This document shows positions 18,054 through 29,100 of a stretch of DNA of 57,641 nt, in pieces (position 1 is the stretch's first letter; each line of letters opens with the position of its first letter). Origin of the DNA: Verrucomicrobiales bacterium (GTDB lineage: Bacteria > Verrucomicrobiota > Verrucomicrobiia > Verrucomicrobiales > DEV007); NCBI GenBank assembly GCA_029213005.1, contig JARGPI010000037.1, forward strand, positions 1 to 57,641, given 5' to 3'. The translations under genes and the position numbers were made by a program. A model generated the notes under the pieces. The model had not been told where the DNA came from and searched no databases. It saw only the letters and a program-made list of their open reading frames with translations.

Positions 18054-18071
18054 ACTCTCCGAAACAGAGCC

Positions 18072-18112
18072 GACTGTACCCTGTACAATCGCAGACTGTA
18101 CAGGGTACAGTC
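18072..18112 (+). repeat. GTAC hairpin in a sulfatase leader (copy 1)
   Basis: Perfect 16-bp arms GACTGTACCCTGTACA and TGTACAGGGTACAGTC around a 9-base loop. The right arm ends 17 bases before the ATG of the sulfatase at 18130. Related elements lie upstream of the genes starting at 37947 and 52613, in the same orientation relative to the downstream gene. Confidence 0.85.
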
Positions 18113-18129
18113 TCTCAAAACCACTACTC

Positions 18130-19476
18130 ATGAAGACTTTTCTCTATCTCATCCTCTCTCTATTCCTTTTCCCGGTTCTGAATTCCCGTGGAGATACCCG
18201 ACCCAACGTGATCCTGATTCTCGCAGACGATATGGGACTCGGAGATATTTCGCTATTTAATGGAGGCAAAACCAATACCCCCCGCCTCGACGCGTTGATT
18301 AAAGAAAGTGCCTATTTCGAGAAAGCCTACGCCGGTTCGGCGGTATGCGCACCGTCGCGAGCCGCTCTCTTCACCGGCCGCTATCCGCACCGCACCGGAT
18401 GCGTCACCCTGAATCCCCGGAAGTTTCCGGAGATGACGCGGATCAAACTGGATGAAACCACCCTCGCGGATCGTTTCTCGAAAAACGGCTACACCACCGG
18501 ACTAATCGGGAAATGGCACTCCGGGACCGGTGAAAACTATCACCCATTAAAACGAGGATTTCATGAATTCGCCGGCTTCAGTGAGAGCTGGGATATCAAG
18601 ACCTATTTCAACTACCGGTTGGATGTGCAGGGAGAGTACCGGGACTATACCGATAACTACCTCACCAACGACCTGACAGATCGGGCCATCGATTTTGTGC
18701 GCCGACATCAGCAAAAGCCGTTTTTCCTTCACCTCGCTCACTACGCGCCGCACCGGCCTTTAAGCGCCCCGGAAAACCTGATCAAAAAGTATACGGAAAA
18801 AGGGTTTAATGAAAAAACGGCGACGATCTACGCCATGATCGAAATGATGGATACCGGGATCGGGAAATTGATTGATGAACTGGACACACTCGAACTTCGG
18901 GAAAATACCCTGATCATCTTCTCCAGTGACAACGGCCCGGATCCCCTGCCTGGAGAGCGGTATAATCTGAACGCCCGAGGCGCCAAATACACCGTCTACG
19001 AAGGCGGAATCCACGTTCCGTTTTTGATGAACTGGAAAGGAACCATCAAGCCGGAGCGCAGGCCGGAAATTATTCAGTTTACCGATGTCTTCCCCACCCT
19101 GATGGAACTATGTCATCTCGCTCCCAATCCCCCGGCAAAACCACTGGACGGAGTCAGTTTTGCCGGACTGATTTCCAGTCAATTCGAGGCGCCCGAACTT
19201 CCCCACTACCGGTTCTGGCAGTGGAACCGAGCCACTCCAATATACTCCCACAACGCGGCGATCCGGGAGAATCAATGGAAGCTTATCCGTCCTTTCATTA
19301 CCCCAAACATTCCGAAGGAAGACTCTTCGGAAGCCTCCACACTATATGACCTCGATAAAGATCCCTCCGAGTCACAAGACCTCGCGACCGAGTATCCCGA
19401 GATTCGCCAGCGATTGGAAGAGAAGTTGAAACAAATATCCAGTGAAGTCGAGTCATCGAGAAACCGGCAAGAATGA
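18130..19476 (+). CDS. Secreted sulfatase (S1 family)
   Basis: A 448-residue sulfatase with a strong signal peptide (MKTFLYLILSLFLFPVLNSR). It has metal-binding L-A-D-D-M-G (residues 31-36) and the modification site Cys73-Ala-Pro-Ser-Arg followed by AALFTGRYPHRTG. G-K-W-H-S and S-S-D-N-G-P are the other conserved boxes; the GKWHL box reads GKWHS here. It follows the sulfatase at 16713 by 76 bases, and a perfect GTAC hairpin fills that gap. It ends 26 bases before the stop codon of the convergent giant exoprotein gene, with no obvious terminator between. The substrate is unknown. Confidence 0.93.
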   Translation: MKTFLYLILSLFLFPVLNSRGDTRPNVILILADDMGLGDISLFNGGKTNTPRLDALIKESAYFEKAYAGSAVCAPSRAALFTGRYPHRTGCVTLNPRKFPEMTRIKLDETTLADRFSKNGYTTGLIGKWHSGTGENYHPLKRGFHEFAGFSESWDIKTYFNYRLDVQGEYRDYTDNYLTNDLTDRAIDFVRRHQQKPFFLHLAHYAPHRPLSAPENLIKKYTEKGFNEKTATIYAMIEMMDTGIGKLIDELDTLELRENTLIIFSSDNGPDPLPGERYNLNARGAKYTVYEGGIHVPFLMNWKGTIKPERRPEIIQFTDVFPTLMELCHLAPNPPAKPLDGVSFAGLISSQFEAPELPHYRFWQWNRATPIYSHNAAIRENQWKLIRPFITPNIPKEDSSEASTLYDLDKDPSESQDLATEYPEIRQRLEEKLKQISSEVESSRNRQE

Positions 19477-19502
19477 CCCGACCTCATTTTTTCGAAACGA
19501 AC

Positions 19503-22500
19503 TTAGTTATTAGAATTTGGTCTCTCAAACAAACGATAGCTGGAATAGCTGTTACCACCGGGATTGGATAAGTAATAAATCATCCCCATGTTGCCCACCG
19601 GACGATTACGCCGCGCCGCCTTCCGTCGAAGCTCCTCATCGTCTTCCGACCGGACATCTGATGACGCTACCGACACCGGGCCTTCGGCATCCACAGCGGC
19701 CAGCTCAAGATCCGGATTGTTTGCCGAAGATTCACCACTCTTCACCGGTCCCAGAATTATATCGAGAAATTCCTCTAGAAACCAGGCAGGCGCATCGCTA
19801 CCAATCAGCGACTGGTCGAAGTAGGCTAACTCACCGGCAATCCCATCGCCTCCGAATATTCCATCAAAACCATCTTTACTTCTTTGGAACGCGTCAAAGA
19901 TATCCGCAAAGGCAAACGGGGAAAGATCGGGAGCCGGTGCGGGCGGAACCGGAGGAACCGGTGGTGGTGGCGGAAAGCCCACTGCAACCGGGACAATCGC
20001 ATCGTAAAACAAAGTATACTGACCACCGGACAAACCGTGACTCGACTGATAAAGGCTGCCATTCGTTGAACTACCAAGAGCGCCATTGGTTAGTGAAACC
20101 AAATTGGGAAGACCGCCAACACCTGAAACTTCAGTGATAACGCCACCCTGATTTTCCCCGCTCGCACTGGTGGGGAATCCCCCCGTCGTCCCATAACCCA
20201 GCGAGGTTGCGGCAAGGCGCTCCTCTTCATCCATCCACCACAGATCGGGAGAAAGGAACACTTCATCTACCTCACCGGAGAGTGTGCCGGAGCCACCCGG
20301 AGTCCCGCCACCGTTGTTTCCATGGTAAAAAACGCTCGCCGAATTGAGACGGGTCGTCCCGGCTTCCATCAAATTCGAATCCCGCTGCGGAATATAGATA
20401 CTGAGGGGATCACCGCCCAGCGATCCACTGGTGAAGACCGTTCCGGACACCATCCCGGTACCGAGAAGTTCGGCGCCAATTGCATCAGTTTGATCAGTTA
20501 TCCCTGTCGCCAACAGATACCCCTCCCCCCCGTAGAACGGGTAGTTCCGACTTACGGCAAAAGAAGTTGTCCCTCCGCCCGGTAGCAAAGCTGATACCGC
20601 CGGGTCACCATGGCCAATCAGAGTATGCTCAAGATCCGCCGATCCACCTATTGCCACAATAATGTCACCGCTCGCCAAACCGGTGGCTGCCCCCTGAAAG
20701 CCAACCGTTCCATCGCGCATCCAGTCACCATGGCCGATTTTTACATAGTTATTCCCCGAAAGTGGTGAGACCTGCCCCGAGGCATCTACGGTCCCGTCGT
20801 TCGTCGTGAAATTGTTTTGTACCAGAACTTCGATATCACCTAACAGGTTCGCATTAATCCCGGGACCGCCATGGCCGATCTGAGAAAAGGCAGCCGTCAC
20901 TCCCTGACGCCCATATAATCCCGTCTCGCCATCTAGGCCGATATCCTCAAAATTGACTGAGTTGTGATCGGTCGACCGACCTCCGGTCATCGTCAAATCG
21001 TTACCGACCACCACCGTGATATCCCCCTCAAGCAGGCCCGTCGAAACCGCTCCGGTATCCTGATTTTCTGTAGAGAAATGACCTATTTTAGTAAAGTTCA
21101 AATGGGTGAATCCAGCATCGCTCCTTGTCCCAATCAAATTCACATCCTCTTCGATCCTCTGAGGCGCTATCATTCCGAGGTTATTACCGACATAGACAAC
21201 GATGTCTCCTGAAGCGGGCGCATCCATATGAATACCGCCGTTTCCGATAATTGCGGCTCCTCCCGACGAAGAGTAAACGAGGAAACCGGCCTCATCGTGA
21301 ATGATACCGTTATCCGTGCTCCGTAACAGTAGATCCCTGCCAGCCGTCACGTAAATGTCACCATGAAATCCCAGAGTCGACAAGGCATCGCCAAAAGAAG
21401 AGGCCCCGTGGCCGATTTGAGATTGCGTACCGGAAGCACCGATCTCACCGGCAACATCCTGAGCGCCATTACCTCCCTGAATCAAGATATCCCGACCTGC
21501 GGTGACGGTAATAGTGGAAGGCACCGATATCCCATTGACCTCACCTCCATCCAGAACCGCAATCTGGCCGCGACTACTTCCTTCATCCATCACAAAGGCA
21601 CCATGACCAATCGCCAGTCCATTGTCTTTGGCGGGTTGATCTTCGTTTACATCCATTTCGTCAGCTGCGCTACCGTCCATGATCACATCCTGCGCCGCAT
21701 TGACTGAGATTTCCCCGGCTATCATGAGGGTCTCCCCGTGGGCAACCCTGACATTAGTCCCGGTAAAACCGTGCCCAACCCGTGACCACATACCCTCCCG
21801 GTTTCCGCCTTCCATCAGCAAATCCCCTGCGGTCGTCACCGAGATATTTCCCACGATGTCGTCGAAGTTAGTTGCGTCGTTTCGCCAATATTCCCCACCC
21901 CAGTTATTACCTCCGTGACCGATCTGAGCGTAGGCATCTTCCATCTGATTCTGGTTGATATCGTCAGTTTGGTTTGCATTCAATCGCTCTTGAGCATCGA
22001 GATGCAGCAGAGATACCGACCCACCCGATTCAATGGTGATATTCGCGGTATTCGAACTCAGCTCGAATGTTTTCGAAGTCGTCCCTGACAGATTGTCAGT
22101 TCCCGTCCCACTATATAAAACCGTAGCAGTGGTGCCGGTGACTGTGGAGTCGATGTCGATCGATACGCCATCGAAAAAGAAATTTTCGTCCCGATCGTAT
22201 TCCCCGGCAACCTGCCCCCAGTCATCACTGCCCTTATGACCAATTTTTGCGTAGTTATCACCGTAGGCTCCCGCCGTAATTGTGATATCACCTCCGGTGT
22301 TGATTGAAATATCTCCGAAATACCCCAGGAAACCGGTTTGATGACCACCATGCCCCACCTGAGCAAATCCCCTCATGTGCCTGTTACTGGCGCTACCGGT
22401 CCATTTCACCTCACCTCCAGCCGTAATTTCAAGGTATCCCCCCGCATTGATCGAGATGTCCCCTGCGATAAAGCTGGAAGTCTCGTAATCAGCCAATTCA

Positions 22501-25500
22501 GTCCCACCATGGCCAATTTGGGCAAAATCGTCCACGTCATTCCCGGCGATAACCGAAACGTTACGACCGGCGGTCACTTCAATGTCGCCAGTTATGGTCA
22601 TGAAAGTCAATCCCCGGTTCTGGGCCTGTCCGATCTCCCCGATTACCGATCCAGCTCCAGTCTCAGAATTGTCCGTTGGAATCCGGTATTGAACCAACTC
22701 GTTGGCCCGGTCAGTCCGGTTAAGGGAATACCCTGAAGCTTCATTACCTACTTCAGCACTGGTACCCCCGTGTCCGATTTTTGCATATCGTGAGTCCCGA
22801 CTTGTCAGCAATCCGGTGTCTCCGGGATTACCACTTCCGGTTTCTGATTGATCCTCCGTACTATAGCCTTTCAAAATAACATCCCCGGATTTTGCCTCGA
22901 CCACGATATCTCCGTGAAAGCCGGTAACGACGCTCCCATCCAGTGCCTCGACCGTAAAGGCCCCGGTAATGGGATCCGACAAAAAGTTACTGTCAGTCCG
23001 CACTCCGGTGTAGGTATCACCCAGTATCACCTCTCCGGAGGTGGTGACTCCCGCACTGAGTGCCTGAGCAATATTGGTGGAACCTGAAAACAGCTCGCCT
23101 CTCCGCAGCAAAGGATCATTAAAATCGTTAGTGCTCGAAAAGAAGCGGATCTGAGCATACGCGTTACTTGGAGAATCCCAATATTGGTAGGTGTCCACGT
23201 TGTGACCGATTTGAGCATAGCCCCGGGTGTTACTCCCTGCCAACACCTGAACACTGGTCCCGGCTCTCACTTGTATATCTCCGTAAAACTCTCCGAATTG
23301 CCCGACACCACCATGCCCAATCAAAGCGGGCGCTCCTCCCGAGGCGTTACTTTCATCATTCGTGGGCGAGGCCGCCGACCCAAGCCGTTGTAATCCGCTG
23401 ACAATCACTGAGCCCGATCCCTCCGAGATGGTTGCCGTAACCTCCCCCGAATAGCCGATACTTATTGCTTCATCGACATCGACTCCAGCCAGAACATTGA
23501 TATTTCCATATACCGGTGCAAGTCTTGCAATTGACATTGCAGAGCGATCGTTGGAGGCACCGTTTTGACTCCACATCCTCTGGGTTTGCCCGTTTTCAAT
23601 ACCGGTATTTAAAAGCGCCCGGTTATCAGCCCACCCGGCTGAGTCACCGCCGTGCCCTATGTAAGCGCCACTTTGACTACTGCCCCCGCCCTGCACCAAA
23701 ACATTGGATGCGGCAATCACATTGATGTCTGCAGTGTTGCTGATTGACTGACCTGCGCCCATTTCAGGCAAGTTACCACCGAGATCATTCGCATCGTAGT
23801 TCGCGACATAAGCAGCACTCGTGGGGTCGCTTGAATTGTAATGAATCTGCTGCCACCACCAGTTTCCGTTCCGGGCGTTCATATAATGATTGGCATAGGG
23901 AATGAAAGTGGCATCGGCACCACTCGACAAAGTGCCATCACCATCGTGAACACCCTCGCTGTTGATGGCATACACACCCATCCCATCGTCTGTCTGCTGA
24001 CCGAACTCGTTACCTACGATACCAACCAGTGGGTCGTTATCCGCCTCGAGGGCTCTGTCGTTTAAATCCAGAGTTCCCATCCGGGGCGCAAAGACCTGCC
24101 CGGAGTCATGAAAACCGATCTGGGCATACCGGCTCTCCCCGTTGGTGTCGGCCGCTATCAGTAAAATATTGTCACCGGCCACATTGGTATCGCCGTACCG
24201 TGACCCCACCTCGACATGGCGGGTCATGGAGGAGCTTCCGACGATCACGTTACCATCAGGGTTTCCGAACTGTCCTGTGCTGATGTAGTAATTGAAAATA
24301 TCCTGTATCCCCATGGCGCCGGTTCCATTCGACAGGGACAGCGGTGCCGAGCTACCATCGGGCAGAGCAATCGTGCCGTTAAACATGCCATAGGCATCAG
24401 CCTCGGTTCCGGTCCACCCACCGATCAGATTGATAGATCCTTCACCGGAGGTTCGGATATGAGTCCCCACGATAATGTTACCGCCTGCAAACGCTCCGAA
24501 ACTGGCGTCCGAATTGGTCCACTGAATCGCATCGTTCAGGTCATTGTCCAAACCGGTATCAACGAAAATGATATCACTGTCTTCGCCCTGGGTCGCCAAG
24601 AGGACTGAAGTTCCACCCTGCAGTAGGGTATTAATCGTTTCGTTCGAAATTTGGTTCACTCCATTATAGCCATTTCCTACCGTCAAGGTGCCGGGATCAA
24701 AGAGCACCGTTCCGGCAGAACCTGATTTAGAGTAAGCCGTCACCAGTCCCCGAAACGTGAGGTTTTCTTTCCCGGACACCTCGATCAACCCTCCATTACC
24801 GACAGCGCCGGTAGCGTTCGCCCGGGCCTCACCTTCAAATATTGTATCTCCATCTGACCAGACGATAATCTGCCCGGCGTTACCGGCGGTTGCTGACACG
24901 TCAAAACTGGCACCGCCGTCAATAACCGTTGAGCTCGAAGCCGCAATTCCGTTGGAACTGATCCCCTGAAAATCTCCTCCTAATTTTATCACCCCTCCCT
25001 GACCACCGGTGGCAAGGATTTCAGCGCTAATCTGCACATCATCCGCCGTCACTGTCACATCACCGGCAGCAGTCACCATGGAGGAAACATCTATATGTCC
25101 GCCCACCTGCGCAACTGATGCTGCTTTGAGATTTACACTACCGCCTTCACTTATCGAATTTGCCAAAATCCTGGAATCGTCCGAGAAATAGAGACTTTCA
25201 GCATTCACTGTTACGGTTCCTCCCTGATTTGCTCCGATTCCACTGGCGTCCACGGTTCCAGTGTTTTCCACACGACCTCCAGTAATGCTGATTTCACCAC
25301 CACTCCCGATTACGTTCCGAGCCTCCACGGTGCCGGAGTTTATAATCGTATTGGAACTTCCCATCGCTTTCAAAATTGACCTTCCGTTACTCCGTACTCC
25401 GCCGGTAGCCCTGGTGATACCGCCGTTGTTTATCGCCAATGCATAGGCATTCCCGTGCGCCTGTAGTTCGGTGGCCACGCCGCTGATATTTCCCTGTTGA

Positions 25501-26165
25501 TTCACCCCGATACCGGTGTAACTCGACCCACCACGAATTGAAATAATCGAATCACCGGATTTTCCAACCACAATATCGCTGCCCGAAGCGAGAGCTACCG
25601 TCCCGCTTACCGACTCCACACTGTTGAAGTTATGGGCAAAACCACCAAGGAAAGCGATATCGCCAGTCGCCGATCTGATATTTCCATAGTTCACCACTCC
25701 GTTAAGACTGCTTCCATAGAAACGGTTATCACCACCGTTCAGGAAATCGGCATTATCGATATCCAGGGTCGAAAGGGTGAGGGCTCCATTGACGTCAATC
25801 ACACCTCCCGCGCCCACCAGGATACCATTAGGATTCACCACGATCAAACTGCCAGTTGCACTCAACGTCCCATAGATCGCCGATGGGTTGCCACTGACAA
25901 CGCGGTTCAGGGCAATGCCCCCGGCAACCTGGTTGAAATGAGTGAACTCACCGGCTCCTATCGAAAAGTTTTGCCAATCGATAATCGCCGCCTGCGAGCT
26001 TTGATTAATCGTCAACCCGCCGGTCCCAAGTCCCTGCATCGAAATGTTCCCGTGAACAACAGAGGCACCACTGGGATTCCCTCTCGCGAATTCAACGGAG
26101 AGATGGATGAGGATACCGATCAGACCAATCCGCAGAAAAACACCTGTTTTTAATATATACTTCAT
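19503..26165 (-). CDS. Giant TPS-domain exoprotein A with GHGG repeats
   Basis: About 2220 residues from the ATG at 26165, chosen because it gives a signal peptide (YILKTGVFLRIGLIGILIHL) and removes a 158-base overlap with the upstream gene. The first ~300 residues are a TPS/filamentous-hemagglutinin secretion domain: I-D-W-Q-N-F-S-I-G-A-G-E, V-V-S-G-N-P-S-A-I-Y-G, and V-V-N-P-N-G-I-L-V-G-A-G-G-V-I-D-V. Such domains start a right-handed beta-helix. The middle carries a dozen or more F/Y-A-Q-I-G-H-G-G motifs, each followed by G-D-I-x-V-x-A-G-x-x-(L/V)-x-(I/V)-x-A-G strands. Near the C-terminus are a proline-rich hinge (VGFPPPPPVPPVPPAPAPD) and a basic patch, then Y-Y-L-S-N...Y-S-S-Y-R-L-F. It is probably surface-exposed or secreted. 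No TpsB gene is nearby. Confidence 0.88.
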   Translation of the reverse strand: MKYILKTGVFLRIGLIGILIHLSVEFARGNPSGASVVHGNISMQGLGTGGLTINQSSQAAIIDWQNFSIGAGEFTHFNQVAGGIALNRVVSGNPSAIYGTLSATGSLIVVNPNGILVGAGGVIDVNGALTLSTLDIDNADFLNGGDNRFYGSSLNGVVNYGNIRSATGDIAFLGGFAHNFNSVESVSGTVALASGSDIVVGKSGDSIISIRGGSSYTGIGVNQQGNISGVATELQAHGNAYALAINNGGITRATGGVRSNGRSILKAMGSSNTIINSGTVEARNVIGSGGEISITGGRVENTGTVDASGIGANQGGTVTVNAESLYFSDDSRILANSISEGGSVNLKAASVAQVGGHIDVSSMVTAAGDVTVTADDVQISAEILATGGQGGVIKLGGDFQGISSNGIAASSSTVIDGGASFDVSATAGNAGQIIVWSDGDTIFEGEARANATGAVGNGGLIEVSGKENLTFRGLVTAYSKSGSAGTVLFDPGTLTVGNGYNGVNQISNETINTLLQGGTSVLLATQGEDSDIIFVDTGLDNDLNDAIQWTNSDASFGAFAGGNIIVGTHIRTSGEGSINLIGGWTGTEADAYGMFNGTIALPDGSSAPLSLSNGTGAMGIQDIFNYYISTGQFGNPDGNVIVGSSSMTRHVEVGSRYGDTNVAGDNILLIAADTNGESRYAQIGFHDSGQVFAPRMGTLDLNDRALEADNDPLVGIVGNEFGQQTDDGMGVYAINSEGVHDGDGTLSSGADATFIPYANHYMNARNGNWWWQQIHYNSSDPTSAAYVANYDANDLGGNLPEMGAGQSISNTADINVIAASNVLVQGGGSSQSGAYIGHGGDSAGWADNRALLNTGIENGQTQRMWSQNGASNDRSAMSIARLAPVYGNINVLAGVDVDEAISIGYSGEVTATISEGSGSVIVSGLQRLGSAASPTNDESNASGGAPALIGHGGVGQFGEFYGDIQVRAGTSVQVLAGSNTRGYAQIGHNVDTYQYWDSPSNAYAQIRFFSSTNDFNDPLLRRGELFSGSTNIAQALSAGVTTSGEVILGDTYTGVRTDSNFLSDPITGAFTVEALDGSVVTGFHGDIVVEAKSGDVILKGYSTEDQSETGSGNPGDTGLLTSRDSRYAKIGHGGTSAEVGNEASGYSLNRTDRANELVQYRIPTDNSETGAGSVIGEIGQAQNRGLTFMTITGDIEVTAGRNVSVIAGNDVDDFAQIGHGGTELADYETSSFIAGDISINAGGYLEITAGGEVKWTGSASNRHMRGFAQVGHGGHQTGFLGYFGDISINTGGDITITAGAYGDNYAKIGHKGSDDWGQVAGEYDRDENFFFDGVSIDIDSTVTGTTATVLYSGTGTDNLSGTTSKTFELSSNTANITIESGGSVSLLHLDAQERLNANQTDDINQNQMEDAYAQIGHGGNNWGGEYWRNDATNFDDIVGNISVTTAGDLLMEGGNREGMWSRVGHGFTGTNVRVAHGETLMIAGEISVNAAQDVIMDGSAADEMDVNEDQPAKDNGLAIGHGAFVMDEGSSRGQIAVLDGGEVNGISVPSTITVTAGRDILIQGGNGAQDVAGEIGASGTQSQIGHGASSFGDALSTLGFHGDIYVTAGRDLLLRSTDNGIIHDEAGFLVYSSSGGAAIIGNGGIHMDAPASGDIVVYVGNNLGMIAPQRIEEDVNLIGTRSDAGFTHLNFTKIGHFSTENQDTGAVSTGLLEGDITVVVGNDLTMTGGRSTDHNSVNFEDIGLDGETGLYGRQGVTAAFSQIGHGGPGINANLLGDIEVLVQNNFTTNDGTVDASGQVSPLSGNNYVKIGHGDWMRDGTVGFQGAATGLASGDIIVAIGGSADLEHTLIGHGDPAVSALLPGGGTTSFAVSRNYPFYGGEGYLLATGITDQTDAIGAELLGTGMVSGTVFTSGSLGGDPLSIYIPQRDSNLMEAGTTRLNSASVFYHGNNGGGTPGGSGTLSGEVDEVFLSPDLWWMDEEERLAATSLGYGTTGGFPTSASGENQGGVITEVSGVGGLPNLVSLTNGALGSSTNGSLYQSSHGLSGGQYTLFYDAIVPVAVGFPPPPPVPPVPPAPAPDLSPFAFADIFDAFQRSKDGFDGIFGGDGIAGELAYFDQSLIGSDAPAWFLEEFLDIILGPVKSGESSANNPDLELAAVDAEGPVSVASSDVRSEDDEELRRKAARRNRPVGNMGMIYYLSNPGGNSYSSYRLFERPNSNN

Positions 26166-26193
26166 TAGGTTGAGTGAGATAACGGGTTGAATT

Positions 26194-29100
26194 TTATCGG
26201 GCTGCAGAAAATGCAGGAATGTCCGCAAACGGGACCCCGAACAGTGACAAACTGGAATATGGGTTCGAATTAAAATCGTAGAGATAGAAAACATTCTGAG
26301 CTTTCCCCGCAGGTCGGAGGGCCCGCTGAGTCCTCCTTTCACGATCCTCATCAGCTTCGAGTTCCGAGGACGAACGGCCTACCAGAATAGGTCGCTCGGA
26401 ATCGCTATTTGCCCCGGTGGCAGCGAGGCCACCTCCGGTTCGAGGGCCGAACATAGCGTCGAGGGTTTCCTCAATACCAAACCGGGGGATACTATTGGTT
26501 TCGACAGCCTCCGAAGCGCTTAGACTTCCCCAGTGAGTCTCATAACCATCAAATTCCAGCAGAGCGTAGGGCAACTCGAACGCCTCCCAGGGAACGAGGT
26601 AGTTAATCTCCGGAAAACTGAACTGTAAAGAACTTCCCGTTCCCACTGGCGAAGATTCCACCGAACTCTGCGTAGTAACATTATTATAGTAAAACTGGTA
26701 GAAACCTCCCAATCCGTTAATCAATGAATAATCACCCTCCGGGGTAAAAGATCCAAGCGGCGAATCTAAATTGAGAGTGACCAGCGGACTGGAGTTGGTT
26801 GTCACACCGTTGTTTACCAACTCAACACTGCCAAGTGACAGTGACATCGCTACACTGGACATGGTGAATTCCGGGTAATCGAGATTCTCACTTCCGATTT
26901 GATCTCCATTTAACACCGCAACGCCATTCGGAGTCCCACTGTATTCCACTCCGTTGATTGTCGCCCCGATTTCAATTTGGTTTGAAGGCCGGTTCGGCAT
27001 ATAGAATCTCAATTCACCACCGAGCCCCTGATTCGCGCTTGAAAAACCCGAAAACTCGTCGGCTACCAGAGCACCGTCACCCCCTTCGAGGTAATTGGGG
27101 TTACTACGACTTACGGCGATTATGGTATCCCCACTGCCGGAAGAAACACTGGTCTGCCGACTTTGACTGTCGATATGACCGATAAATCCGTCCTGCAAGC
27201 TTAGGTCATTACCTACCTTCACGAAAATATCGCCATTCCACGACCCGTTATTCATACTGTCGTTTCTATCGACGACCTGGGTCTGGCTCGTTTGAGCCCG
27301 GGCTCCATGACCGATCTTGGAATACTTATAAGAATTTTCGTTGTCGGTTCCCTCGTCCCCGATCATAAACAAGTCATTACCGACAATCACATCTATCGTC
27401 CCTGAAATATCACCCCGTGCGCGATCTGCACCACCACTGCCGATTTGCGCATAAGCCTCCATGTTACTGGAACCTACGGCGATGATAATATCCTCCGTTG
27501 CCGTAACCGTAATATTGGATGAACTCGTGAATCCCCCCTGATTCAGGTCATTGCCGATTTGGGCGTAACTGAATTCAGAACCCCGGTAATCACTGACCCC
27601 GGCATTACTCCCCGTCAGCGCAATGGTCCCACCGGAAACAACCTGGATGTCTCCAACCCGGGTGGTCGTGATGTCGTTATCGTCGTTTCTGCCACTATCA
27701 AATCCCCCGCTCCCGATCACTGCCATCTCGCGTCTTCCGTCACCAGCCTGTAAGTTAATATCACCCGCCGCGATCACCGTGATCGCACCATCAGTGCTGG
27801 CTTTATTGTAGTTGCCGCCATTTCCAATTCGGGAATAGTTATCGACGGATACCACATCATTTTCATTGGTAGCGACGGTTTGACCGTTGACCCCATTGAG
27901 AGTTTCGGATTGCAAGGTCGACACATCAACTGTTCCTCCGGCCAGTGTGATATCACCACCACTAATCACCGTCACATCACTGATAATCGTTCGATCCTGA
28001 TCGCGGGAAGCCCCACTACCTCCACTTCCGATCTGGGTGTAATTATCGCGGGCGAACTGAACCGGAGCCATCACCGTGACATCAAGGGCATCAACCACTC
28101 CATCACCATTGAAATCGAGACTATCCTCCGTTTGGTCGGTCACATCAGACCTTGCAGAACCGAACTCGTAAGCGGATAGCAGCGAAATATCACCATTGAT
28201 ATTGACGGTAATATCCGAACTACCCAATTCCCCGATTCCAAGTTGCGAACCACGACTGTCTTCGGACGCATAACCACCGTTGCCTATTTGACCATAACTG
28301 TATTGTCCGAGAACAGTTCCGGAATACCGGTCAGCACTCAGAGAATACTCCCGGGCACCGATGTAGGTTTTGATGGTGAGCGAACCTCCTGAATTCACCT
28401 CGACATCACCATAATGAGCACCCAACGCAACGGCACCACCATGTCCAATCTGAGTATAGTTCCGGTCAGAGATTTGATCGTAACCCACTCCGGTTTCACG
28501 ATCGATTCCCCCGGCAGCCATTTCAATATCCCCGCCGACATTCACGATGATCTCACCATTGTGTCCGCCGTCCTGATCGGAGTATCGGTAGCTACCCCCA
28601 TGCCCTATCTGAGTGTAAGAATCCCCGCCATACGAACCACTTCTCATGAGTAGGTTACCTCCGACATCCAGGGAAATATCACCGGTCAAATCGCCTTCCG
28701 CCCGGCGGATCGAGTTGGTATCGGTGCGCCCCCCATTCCCCAGTTGTGAGTAGGCCCCGCTGGCAGCACCGCCATGTAACTCAAAGTCACCACCGGCATC
28801 GACATCAATATCGCTATCGAACCTCCCCCCGGCATAGGCTCCTCCCATCCCGATCTGGGTGTAGGCGAGCCCCGCTGTGTTTAATATATCGTTATGATCA
28901 TCAAGACGGTCCAGTATCACATTCCCCGTAGCTGATACGGTGATTCCGTCTTTCAAAGCGCCACTGGTCTGGCTCCCATCGCTCACCATGTCACCGCTGT
29001 GATTACCATGCGAGTTGATACCACCGTGCCCGATTTGAACATAGTTGTTCGAGTCGATCCCGGCCATGAGAATCACATCCCCGTTCTGAGCTTCCACCAA

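Noticed and set aside
26166..26351. Upstream extension of exoprotein A overlapping exoprotein B
   Set aside because: The extension has no signal features and overlaps the conserved C-terminus of B. The ATG at 26165 gives a proper signal peptide.
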